A stretch of DNA of 9,326 nucleotides from contig JALHUG010000270.1 in NCBI GenBank assembly GCA_022866185.1, positions 1 through 9,326 of the forward strand. The letters are read 5' to 3'. Each line of letters opens with the position of its first letter. The stretch's first letter is position 1. Position numbers and translations under genes: made by a program. Below the pieces are notes generated by a model. It did not search any database and was not told the DNA's origin. It worked only from the letters and a program-made list of their open reading frames with translations. Positions 1-7,364 of the stretch are shown here, piece after piece. The DNA is from Dehalococcoidia bacterium. GTDB taxonomy: Bacteria > Chloroflexota > Dehalococcoidia > SM23-28-2.

Positions 1-878
1 CTGTCGTTCACGTAGATGTTGGTGTTGGCCAGCACGCCAATGGCCTGCATGATCCGCCGCTCCTCGGCCTCGTTATGGGTGCCCAGGCGCAGGCGGGTGG
101 AGTCGACGTTGGACTCCGTGGCCAGCAGCCGCTGAGCCACCTGCTCGCCAGCCGTCTCCAGGCTGAAGACGGCCACCGTGGCCTGCTGGCCCACGGCGGC
201 ATTGCGAGCGATGTTCAGGGCCAGGGAGGTCTTCCCCAGGCTAGGGCGCGCGGCCAGGATCACCAGGTCGGACCGCTTGAGGCCACCCAGGATGGTGTCC
301 AGGTCCATGAAGCCGGTGCGGATGTGAGTGTCGGTGCCAGCGGCCCCCTCCTCCATCGCCGGCCCCTCCACGTGGCGCTCCAGCAGCTCCCTGATGTGAA
401 CGAAATCGCTGGCGAGCTTTTCCCCTCGCACAGCCGACAGCAGGCCCTCGGCCCGCGACAGGACCGCGGGCAGGTCGGGGCCGCCCTGGTAGGCCATCTG
501 CTGTATCCTCTGGCCAGCATCGACCAGGCGGCGATAGACGGCATCCGTCTGGACGAGCTGGGCGTAGTACTCGACGCCCAGAGGGGTGGGCAGGTCTGCC
601 ACCAGTTGGCTCAGGTAGGCCACGCCGCCCATCTCGTCCAGCCGCCCCCGGCGGGCCAGCTCGTGGGCCAGGGTGATCTGATTTATGGCCTCGCTGCGCT
701 CCCAGAGGGCCAGGCAGGCGTCGTAGGCCCAGGCGTTCTTCTCGCGGAAAAAGTCCCCCGGTTGCAGTACGGGCGCCACCTTGAAGATGGCCTCGCCGTC
801 CACCAAGAGGGAGGCAATGACCGCCTCCTCAGCCTCGAGGTCATGCGGGGGCAGCTTCTCGGCTACCAAGGTAGCCAT
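1..878 (-). CDS. dnaB: Replicative DNA helicase DnaB (C-terminus cut by window edge)
   Basis: DnaB is the hexameric 5'-3' helicase that unwinds DNA at the replication fork. I translated the minus strand from the ATG at 878 and obtained 292 residues, open at the left edge; family members are usually about 440-460 residues. The N-terminal helical domain (about residues 10-150, starting PPHDLEAEEAVIASLLVDGE) and linker are followed by the RecA-like motor domain. It begins near HIRTGFMDLDTILGGLKRSD. Walker A is ARPSLGKTS (210-218, Lys216, Thr217). The next conserved block is FSLETAGEQVAQRLL, with the expected catalytic Glu241; many homologues have SLEM where this has SLET. An in-frame TAG lies four codons upstream of the ATG, so a longer start is excluded. 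AGGAGG lies within the last codons of the upstream small gene, whose stop is 9 bp away, which suggests translational coupling. It is the third gene of rplI-orfX-dnaB. The identification is firm. Confidence 0.96.
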   Translation of the reverse strand, partial: MATLVAEKLPPHDLEAEEAVIASLLVDGEAIFKVAPVLQPGDFFREKNAWAYDACLALWERSEAINQITLAHELARRGRLDEMGGVAYLSQLVADLPTPLGVEYYAQLVQTDAVYRRLVDAGQRIQQMAYQGGPDLPAVLSRAEGLLSAVRGEKLASDFVHIRELLERHVEGPAMEEGAAGTDTHIRTGFMDLDTILGGLKRSDLVILAARPSLGKTSLALNIARNAAVGQQATVAVFSLETAGEQVAQRLLATESNVDSTRLRLGTHNEAEERRIMQAIGVLANTNIYVND

Positions 879-887
879 GGCCTCGGC

Positions 888-1088
888 CTACTCCTCCTGC
901 TGAGACTTTCTGCGGGCAACGATCTCCTCGGCTGAACGGCCGAGGAGCAGCCTTCCCAGGCTCCGGTGCCCTACCTGGAGATAGTACTTTCGCCAGATCT
1001 GCCGGATCTGGTCGGCGGTCTTGGCGCCGTCCAACTCTTGCTCTGCTTGCCTGAGCAGGGCTTCCGTTTCCTCGACGGACATGGTCAT
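888..1088 (-). CDS. Small conserved-looking protein of unknown function between rplI and dnaB
   Basis: This encodes 66 residues that I do not recognise as a named family. It is charged and probably all helical: residues 4-35 (SVEETEALLRQAEQELDG and onward) look like an amphipathic helix. A WRKYYLQVGHRSLGRLLLG stretch (32-50) holds most of the aromatic and hydrophobic residues. The tail is acidic (RRKSQQEE). No signal peptide or membrane segment is visible. Evidence that it is real: its ATG overlaps the rplI stop as ATGA (1085-1088), it ends 9 bp before the dnaB ATG, and its last codons supply the AGGAGG that probably serves dnaB. A second in-frame ATG two codons later is an alternative start. 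It is presumably co-transcribed with rplI and dnaB. A role in replication or ribosome biology would be only a guess from position. Confidence 0.75.
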   Translation of the reverse strand: MTMSVEETEALLRQAEQELDGAKTADQIRQIWRKYYLQVGHRSLGRLLLGRSAEEIVARRKSQQEE

Positions 1089-1789
1089 GGTTGGGCTCCT
1101 TTATCCTTGCGACGACTCCTGGGCGCTTTCTTCGGCTCCTCCACCTCCGCCTTTTGCGAAGGCTGCTCCTCCTGTTCCACCTCCACCTTCTCCGAAGGCT
1201 GCTCCTCTTGCTCCTGCTCCTGCTCCACCTCCACCCTCTCCGAAGGCTGCTCCTCTTGCTCCTGCTCCACCTCCACCTCCACCCTCTCCGACGCCTGCTC
1301 CTCCTCCGTGGGTGGAGGCGCCAGCAGCTCCTCCAACGTCTGCCCCTCCCCCAGCACTGCCACCTGCACGCTGGCACGCACATTGCGCGAAAGCCTGAGG
1401 GGCACCTCGAACAGCCCCACCCGGCGAATGGGCTCCTCCAGCTCCACCTGCCGATGCTCCAGGAGCAGCCCCAGCGGCTTCTCCAGAGCCTCAGCGATGT
1501 CGCGAGTGGTCACCGAGCCGTACAGACGGCCCTGCTCCCCGGCTCGCACCTCGATGGTGATCGTCAGGCCAGGGAGCTTCTCCGCCAGCACCGCAGCCTC
1601 GGCGTCCAGCCCGGCCTGGTGCTTGGCTCCCGCCTGAACTCTGGCCTGAGCTATACGGATGTTGTGGTCGGTGGCGGGAACGGCCAGCTTGCGCGGCAGC
1701 AGGTAGTTGCGAGCGTAGCCATCGGCCACGTTCCTCACCTCGCCGGTGCGGCCGGAGCCCTCCACCTCCTCCAGAAATACCACCTTCAC
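1085..1789 (-). CDS. rplI: 50S ribosomal protein L9 with long acidic repeat C-terminal tail
   Basis: L9 binds 23S rRNA at the base of the L1 stalk and helps maintain reading frame. The family N-terminus MKVVFLEEVEGSGRTGEVRN and the GYARNYLLPRKLA block (24-36) fix the start at a GTG (1789). An upstream in-frame ATG at 1873 would add 28 residues unlike L9. GGGGGTG lies a few bases before the GTG. The C-terminal domain signature GRLYGSVTTRDIAEAL is at 88-102 and the core ends near residue 150. The protein has 234 residues, against about 148 for typical L9. The extra 80 or so are four imperfect 12-16-residue repeats rich in Glu, Gln and Val (about 166-220, with PSERVEVEQ as a representative unit), then a basic end KKAPRSRRKDK (220-230). 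The tail is in frame and ends exactly at the ATGA overlap with the next gene, so it is not an obvious frameshift artefact. It is first in the operon with orfX and dnaB. Confidence 0.95.
   Translation of the reverse strand: MKVVFLEEVEGSGRTGEVRNVADGYARNYLLPRKLAVPATDHNIRIAQARVQAGAKHQAGLDAEAAVLAEKLPGLTITIEVRAGEQGRLYGSVTTRDIAEALEKPLGLLLEHRQVELEEPIRRVGLFEVPLRLSRNVRASVQVAVLGEGQTLEELLAPPPTEEEQASERVEVEVEQEQEEQPSERVEVEQEQEQEEQPSEKVEVEQEEQPSQKAEVEEPKKAPRSRRKDKGAQP
1127..1294 (-). repeat. In-frame tandem repeat encoding the L9 acidic tail
   Basis: On the plus strand the unit begins CCACCTCCACC, continues with TCCGAAGGCTGCTCCT and then a variable number of CTTGCTCCTGCT-type triplet steps. Copies start near 1141, 1177, 1225 and 1267. 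Their lengths differ by multiples of three, so the L9 frame is kept while EQ or EV dipeptides are gained or lost. The low-complexity sequence also opens long spurious frames on both strands here. Slippage or unequal crossing-over is the likely origin. Confidence 0.85.
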
Positions 1790-1865
1790 TGAGCACCCCC
1801 GATCAAGATTGCCGCCGCTCACCGCCAGCATCATGCCACGACCCGTTGGCGGCGACACAAGAGAC

Positions 1866-1906
1866 TTTCCCACAAAAGTTATGAGTTGTTATCCACACTC
1901 TCCACA
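1866..1906 (+). promoter_or_regulatory. Candidate DnaA-box cluster upstream of rplI-orfX-dnaB
   Basis: Positions 1889-1897 read TTATCCACA, an exact match to the consensus DnaA box. Directly adjacent, 1898-1906 (CTCTCCACA) matches 7 of 9, and 1866-1874 (TTTCCCACA) also matches 7 of 9. All three are in the same orientation within 41 bp. A chance exact match to this A/T-rich 9-mer in about 9 kb of GC-rich DNA is unlikely. The cluster could regulate the dnaB operon through DnaA or be part of a replication origin. The sites are seen in the sequence; the function is inferred. Confidence 0.5.
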
Positions 1907-1987
1907 TGCGAACATGCGTGCTCTAGTCAAGTGTACTATGCCCACTGCTGATGTCAAGCTGACCACTTTGGAGGGCTTGATTCTCGA

Positions 1988-2010
1988 CCCCCCCGACCTG
2001 TCGAGGGGGG
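1988..2010. other. GC-rich hairpin
   Basis: Six C (1988-1993) pair with six G (2005-2010). An inner CGA/TCG stem extends them (1994-1996 with 2001-2003), leaving one bulged A (2004) and a CCTG loop. No T-run follows on either strand, so it is not a standard intrinsic terminator. It may be structural or part of the purL 3' region. Confidence 0.5.
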
Positions 2011-2068
2011 CCTCGGATTCGTGTCCCCAGGCCCCAGCCTTATGGCGTTCAACTATTTAAATTCACCT

Positions 2069-2119
2069 CTGCGGGATAAATCCCGCAGCTTCCCCAAAGC
2101 TGAGGGTTTCAACCCTCAG
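2069..2119 (-). repeat. Cluster of adjacent hairpins after purL; possible IS200/IS605-type right-end remnant
   Basis: There are two perfect hairpins. CTGCGGGA/TCCCGCAG (2069-2076 with 2081-2088) has a TAAA loop. CTGAGGGT/ACCCTCAG (2100-2107 with 2112-2119) has a 4-nt loop. Between them a third, competing stem AGCTT/AAGCT (2087-2091 with 2097-2101) is possible. Read on the minus strand, the order is hairpin, GGGGAAGCT, hairpin, then AGAGG. That resembles the subterminal structure of IS200/IS605-family right ends and TnpB guide-RNA scaffolds as I recall them. No tnpA or tnpB gene is present and purL ends only 60 bp away, so at most a remnant exists. On the plus strand the 2100-2119 stem is followed by a T-rich run, but no plus-strand gene lies upstream to terminate. 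The hairpins are certain; the origin is a guess. Confidence 0.45.
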
Positions 2120-2178
2120 GGGTGTTCTTATTTTCTTGATCGCCTTGAGGCTGGGGTTGTGTGTGAACGCAACTCGCC

Positions 2179-4398
<2,220 letters not shown>

Positions 4399-4410
4399 GA
4401 GATCAACCTA

Positions 4411-4439
4411 AGCATAGCGGACGGGGATCGCTGGGGCAA
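4411..4439 (-). promoter_or_regulatory. Possible promoter for purL
   Basis: On the minus strand TTGCCC (4434-4439) and TATGCT (4411-4416) are separated by 17 bp. Each matches 4 of 6 bases of the sigma-70-type consensus. The -10 ends 12 bp before the purL ATG, so a start site 6-8 bp downstream would give a 5' leader of only about 5 nt. This would let purL be transcribed independently of purQ. The evidence is moderate at best. Confidence 0.35.
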
Positions 4440-4487
4440 CGAAAGCGCTGCTTGACTCTACAAGAGGTGGAGGGCCAGACCGCCTCT

Positions 4488-4619
4488 GTCCGCTCGTCCT
4501 GAGCCTGTCGAAGGGTGAGCGGGGCTCATGGTTCGACAAGCTCACCATGAGCGGCCTCGTTCTACAGACATGGCTATGGCCCCGCCCTGGGGCCACAGTC
4601 ATCCTAGAACAAAGCGGAC
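4488..4619. repeat. Dispersed palindromic repeat, copy 1, with adjoining hairpin
   Basis: The core, 4490-4554, contains CCGCTC/GAGCGG (4490-4495 with 4517-4522) and GCTCATGGT/ACCATGAGC (4524-4532 with 4544-4552). GAGCCTGTCGAA (4501-4512) is also an inverted copy of TTCGACAAGCTC (4532-4543) with one mismatch. Positions 4528-4552 match the reverse complement of 7251-7275 at 24 of 25 bases. A second hairpin, TGGCCCC/GGGGCCA (4577-4583 with 4589-4595), extends outward to 4570-4602. An outer pair GTCCGCT/AGCGGAC (4488-4494 with 4613-4619) encloses the block. It fills most of the purL upstream region. Open frames across it are artefacts. Confidence 0.85.
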
Positions 4620-4641
4620 GGTCTACTCTAGGTTGACCAGC

Positions 4642-5208
4642 CTACTTTAGAGAGAAGGGCGGGTACTTGTCGGTGAGGAGATAGAACGCGTAAGCCGACA
4701 CCCGGAGCGACCAGCGATGCACCCCAACGCTGAAATCGAACAGAGGGCGCGGATACCTGGCCGTGAAAAGGATCGCGAACCAGGCGATTATCAGCACTAC
4801 GTAGTTCACCGTGCCCAGCAGCGCCAAGACGATGCCGTGGGGTAGCGCCAGCAGCCATTTGATGAGCGGCAGCCAGCGGTTCAGATCGTCCGGATAGTCC
4901 ACATCGAGATGCACCGCCTGATCCTCGTCCAGGGCAGGGTAGTCGTCCCGCATGAGAAACAGGTAGACGTTGATCCGGTACGTATAGCGAAGGAAGTTCA
5001 CCATGAAGTCGAACCACCACCGGGGGTACTTCTTCCTGAAAAGGATAGTGAAGAACGCCGCAGCGGGAATCATTGCGGCCCCCCAGATGATGTTGAGGAT
5101 AATGAAATGCGGGAAGATCAGCAGCCACTTGAGAAAGATCTTCCAGCGCGAGAGGCGCTCGGGGTAGTCCACGTCGAACCGTACAGGATATACAGATCCA
5201 GTAACCAT
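4642..5208 (-). CDS. DUF4389 membrane protein, two tandem domains (short form)
   Basis: This encodes 188 residues with two copies of a DUF4389-type unit, at about 7-96 and 99-186. Each has a YPERLSRWK-like start (YPERLSRWKIFLKW at 15-28; YPDDLNRWLPLIKW at 105-118), an FPH or LPH turn (32-34, 122-124) and a hydrophobic membrane stretch. It then has a YPRxxFDF motif (61-68, 152-159) and an Arg/Tyr-rich helix ending in DDYPALD or DKYPPF. It is predicted to sit in the cytoplasmic membrane; no catalytic motif is visible and the family function is unknown. I chose the ATG at 5208 because AAGGAGG (5216-5222) lies 7 nt upstream; an in-frame start at 5244 would add 12 residues unlike the family. It is 70 bp downstream of the long DUF4389 gene. 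The shared YPERLSRWK motif points to duplication. Confidence 0.85.
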   Translation of the reverse strand: MVTGSVYPVRFDVDYPERLSRWKIFLKWLLIFPHFIILNIIWGAAMIPAAAFFTILFRKKYPRWWFDFMVNFLRYTYRINVYLFLMRDDYPALDEDQAVHLDVDYPDDLNRWLPLIKWLLALPHGIVLALLGTVNYVVLIIAWFAILFTARYPRPLFDFSVGVHRWSLRVSAYAFYLLTDKYPPFSLK

Positions 5209-5214
5209 AGCGTT

Positions 5215-5259
5215 CCCTCCTTGAAAAACGGCTTGTCGCCGCAAACTTACACAGGAGGG
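5215..5259 (-). promoter_or_regulatory. Possible Shine-Dalgarno-sequestering structure before short DUF4389 gene
   Basis: In the mRNA, CCCTCCT (from 5259 down to 5253) is perfectly complementary to AGGAGGG (5221 down to 5215), which contains the strong ribosome-binding site of the short DUF4389 gene. The loop would be 31 nt. Within that loop a weak CGGC/GCCG stem is followed by TTTTT, an attenuator-like arrangement. The pairing is exact in sequence; any regulation is inferred. Confidence 0.3.
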
Positions 5260-5278
5260 CAGGCGTTGTCAACGCCTG
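5260..5278 (-). other. Hairpin directly after the long DUF4389 stop codon
   Basis: CAGGCGTT/AACGCCTG (5260-5267 with 5271-5278) is a perfect 8-bp stem with a 3-nt loop that begins at the base after the TGA. No T-run follows on the minus strand, so it is more likely an mRNA-stability or processing element, or a partial terminator, than a strong intrinsic terminator. Confidence 0.45.
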
Positions 5279-6382
5279 TCACTCGAACACGTACTTTGCC
5301 GTATTCTGGAAGCCCGCGAAGCCGGGTGAGAAGTCCAGGCGAGCGGGGTCCACCCCCGACGGCAGCTCGAAGACCACCGTCACCGCCGCTGTCCTGTCCT
5401 TCTTTAGTTTCTGCGGCGCCGGATGGCCCGCCACCACCACCAACTCGGGCTTGTGCTTGTCCCCATCCTTGTCCCTGAGCCTGAAGTCCGACTCCCATAT
5501 CTTGACGTCCGTCGAGCTATCGTTCACTATCGAAAACTCGAACATGACCAAGCGATTGTCGACATCGGCCTCCAGAAGCGTCTCATCCTCGGTCAGCGGG
5601 TCGGTCGCCGAGAGCAGATTCAGCCAGACATCAGCGATGCCCACGCTGTCCGCCGGCCTGCCCGCCTTCAGCCCAGCGTAGTCCACCCTTACCTCCACCT
5701 CCTCGCCCCTCAGCAGGATGCCGGCCACGCTGCCAGCGATGATGCCCCCGGTCAGCAGGAAGCCGATGATGGAGGAGACAAGATAGGCGTCGCCGCCGGC
5801 CGGCCCTGCCGTCGCCGACAGGTTGAAGGGCGGGTACTCGTCGGTCAGGGATAGGAAGTAGGCGTTGACCCGCACGCTCCAGCGGATCACCCCCGCCACG
5901 TAGTCGAACATCCCCCGCGGATAGCGCCCGGCAATGAGGATGAAGAACCAGGCCACGATGGTGACGAAGACCACAATGATGCCGAGGACGGCCACAACTA
6001 TGAAGTGGGGGATGGCGGTGATCGCCTTCCAGATCAGCACCTTCCAGCGGGTCAGCCGATCGGGGTAGAGGACATCGAAGTTGATGGGATAGTCGCCCTC
6101 AAATGGCGGATAGGCCTCCGTCAGCAGAAGCACATAGCCCAGGGCCCGGTATTGCCAGCGATAGAGGGCCACCGAGAAGTTGAACAGCCAGCGGGGTATG
6201 CGCCCTCTGACGATAATGGCCAGCCACGAGGCCATTATCACGCCATCCCCTGCCCCTGAAACGGCGGCCCAAAAGATCAGGACCGGAATCGCCAGGAAGA
6301 TGCGCAGAAGCGTCTTCCAGCGGGAGAGGCGCTCCGGATATGCCGCCTCGAAAATCACCGGGTAGGGAGCTGCGTCAATCAT
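5279..6382 (-). CDS. DUF4389 membrane protein with two tandem domains, extra membrane helix and C-terminal beta domain (long form)
   Basis: The protein has 367 residues. The first DUF4389-like unit (about 7-94) has YPERLSRWKTLLR (15-27), IPRWLFNFS (62-70) and TEAYPPF (88-94). The second (about 98-186) has YPDRLTRWKVLIWK (106-119), RYPRGMFDY (153-161) and TDEYPPF (180-186). A glycine-rich transmembrane helix (about 200-224) follows. A soluble 140-residue C-terminal part (about 227-367) contains MFEFSIVNDSSTDVKI (280-295), DFRLRDKDGD and AAVTVVFELPSG (332-343). This alternation of strands resembles DUF4352-like immunoglobulin-fold domains, probably extracytoplasmic. The ATG at 6382 has AAGGGGGT about 6 nt upstream and lies 15 bp after the purQ stop, so the gene is probably in the purQ transcript. 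Function is unknown; the domain calls come from sequence pattern only. Confidence 0.85.
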   Translation of the reverse strand: MIDAAPYPVIFEAAYPERLSRWKTLLRIFLAIPVLIFWAAVSGAGDGVIMASWLAIIVRGRIPRWLFNFSVALYRWQYRALGYVLLLTEAYPPFEGDYPINFDVLYPDRLTRWKVLIWKAITAIPHFIVVAVLGIIVVFVTIVAWFFILIAGRYPRGMFDYVAGVIRWSVRVNAYFLSLTDEYPPFNLSATAGPAGGDAYLVSSIIGFLLTGGIIAGSVAGILLRGEEVEVRVDYAGLKAGRPADSVGIADVWLNLLSATDPLTEDETLLEADVDNRLVMFEFSIVNDSSTDVKIWESDFRLRDKDGDKHKPELVVVAGHPAPQKLKKDRTAAVTVVFELPSGVDPARLDFSPGFAGFQNTAKYVFE

Positions 6383-6397
6383 GGTCGTACCCCCTTC

Positions 6398-7099
6398 TCA
6401 CGCCGCGGTCGGCGCCGCGGCTTCGATGATCGACCGCCAGATGGGCAGCCCGCCCTCGCTCCCCAGCAGGGCCTCGCTCGCCCGCTCGGGGTGAGGCATC
6501 ATCCCCAGCACATTTCCCCTCTCGTTGATGATACCAGCGATGTTATTAGCGCTGCCGTTGGGGTTAGCCTCCGCCGTGGCCTGGCCGGCGGCGGCGCAGT
6601 AGCGGAAGACCACTCGCCCCTCTGCCTCCAGGCGGGCCAGCGTCTCGGCGTCGGCGTAGTAGCGTCCCTCGCCGTGCCCGATGGGGATGGCCAGCACCTG
6701 CCCCTGCCGACAGGCGCCGGTGAAGGGCGTATCGTTGTTCTCCACCCGCAGGTTCACCCACTGGCAACGGTACTGAAGGCTCTCGTTGCGCATCAGAGCG
6801 CCGGGCAGCAACCCCGCCTCGCACAGGATCTGGAAGCCGTTGCAGATGCCCAGCACCAGCTTGCCCGCCCGCGCCTCGCGCACCACCGCCTCCATCACCG
6901 GCGAGAAGCGGGCGATGGCCCCCGCCCGCAGGTAATCGCCGTAGGAGAAACCGCCGGGTAGGATGATGCAATCGTAGGGGGAGAGGTCGGCCTGGCGATG
7001 CCACACATAGTCCGTGGGCTGGCCCAGGATGTCGTCGAGGACGTAGTAGCAGTCGCCGTCGCTCCAGGTGCCAGGGAAGACGATAACCGCGAAGCGCAT
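6398..7099 (-). CDS. purQ: Phosphoribosylformylglycinamidine synthase, glutaminase subunit PurQ
   Basis: PurQ is the class-I glutamine amidotransferase that hydrolyses glutamine and passes ammonia to PurL in FGAM synthesis. The 233-residue protein begins MRFAVIVFPGTWSDGDCYYV, matching family N-termini. It contains LPGGFSYGDYLRAGAIA (47-63), the nucleophile loop GICNGFQIL (84-92, Cys86) and the catalytic MPHPER block (201-206, His203 and Glu205). GHGEGRYY (141-148) is also typical. A 34-residue upstream extension of the frame does not look like PurQ, so the ATG at 7099 is preferred. GGGAG abuts this ATG, too close for normal spacing, and TATAAT lies 9 bp upstream, consistent with a very short leader. 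The gene is followed after 15 bp by the long DUF4389 gene and is about 2 kb from its partner purL. Confidence 0.97.
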   Translation of the reverse strand: MRFAVIVFPGTWSDGDCYYVLDDILGQPTDYVWHRQADLSPYDCIILPGGFSYGDYLRAGAIARFSPVMEAVVREARAGKLVLGICNGFQILCEAGLLPGALMRNESLQYRCQWVNLRVENNDTPFTGACRQGQVLAIPIGHGEGRYYADAETLARLEAEGRVVFRYCAAAGQATAEANPNGSANNIAGIINERGNVLGMMPHPERASEALLGSEGGLPIWRSIIEAAAPTAA

Positions 7100-7108
7100 C
7101 TCCCGCCG

Positions 7109-7114
7109 ATTATA
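7109..7114 (-). promoter_or_regulatory. Exact TATAAT -10 box 9 bp upstream of purQ ATG
   Basis: On the minus strand 7114 to 7109 reads TATAAT, followed by 9 bases and the purQ ATG at 7099. A start site 7-8 bp downstream would leave a leader of about 2 nt. No good -35 hexamer is seen at 17 bp, and there is no TG extension. The placement matches the pattern known for leaderless transcripts in several bacterial groups. Confidence 0.5.
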
Positions 7115-7183
7115 CCCGATGGCGGCCCCTACTGGCACCCCCGTGCGTTCTTCAGGACATGTGCGGCCCCCCTTTTTGGGGAG

Positions 7184-7364
7184 CCGCTCGCCCTTCGACA
7201 AGCCCTTCGGCTGCCCTCAGGACACGCTTAGGGCGAGCGGTGCCTAACCCGCTCATGGTGAGCTCGTCGAACCATCATGGTGAGCCCCCGCCTGAGGCGG
7301 GTCCACCTCCGGCGGATGTCGAACCATGAGCCCTCGCATCCTTCGACCAGCTCAGGGCGAGCGG
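7184..7364. repeat. Dispersed palindromic repeat, composite copy 2
   Basis: CCGCTCGCCCT (7184-7194) is inverted perfectly at 7230-7240. Next comes GCTCATGGTGAGC (7251-7263) with CGTCGAACCAT. A second, expanded unit from CATGGTGAGC (7276) to GTCGAACCATGAGC (7318-7331) encloses the hairpin CCCGCC/GGCGGG (7287-7292 with 7296-7301). The block closes with CTTCGACCAGCTCAGGGCGA and GCGG (7341-7364), which matches the reverse complement of 4490-4513 at 21 of 24 bases. So parts of copy 1 recur here in inverted order and are partly duplicated. It looks like a nested or recombined intergenic repeat rather than a coding region. Confidence 0.85.

Larger units (their letters stand above)
1790..2178. other. 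389-bp non-coding region between purL stop and rplI start
   Basis: No credible gene is present. Going from the rplI side to the purL side it holds a DnaA-box cluster (1866-1906), an 8-bp-period repeat of ACATGCG (1904-1918), a GC-rich hairpin (1988-2010) and a hairpin cluster (2069-2119). The promoter of rplI-orfX-dnaB should lie here. A TTGACT hexamer on the minus strand (1925-1930) could be a -35 box, but I found no convincing -10 at 16-18 bp from it. The A/T-rich spot around ATTTAAAT (2055-2062) stands out against the GC-rich surroundings. Confidence 0.7.

Noticed and set aside
75..935. 286-residue plus-strand frame opposite dnaB
   Set aside because: The minus strand encodes DnaB with Walker A and helicase motifs; this frame is its shadow.
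1021..1637. Several overlapping plus-strand frames rich in Pro, Ser or Leu
   Set aside because: They arise from the triplet-based tandem repeat that encodes the L9 tail. All frames stay open in such low-complexity DNA.
1925..1930. TTGACT (minus strand) as the -35 of the rplI operon
   Set aside because: No acceptable -10 lies 16-18 bp downstream.
2100..2140. Hairpin plus T-rich run on the plus strand as an intrinsic terminator
   Set aside because: The T-run is interrupted and no plus-strand gene lies upstream. On the minus strand, where purL ends, no T-run follows.
4408..4602. 64-residue minus-strand frame containing MVSLSNHEPRSPFDRLRTSG
   Set aside because: The peptide is a translation of the dispersed palindromic repeat, a known kind of spurious small-protein call, and has no start signal.
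4570..4602. Riboswitch or purine-responsive leader upstream of purL
   Set aside because: The hairpin adjoins the dispersed repeat and shows no recognisable purine-riboswitch core; a promoter candidate also lies downstream of it.
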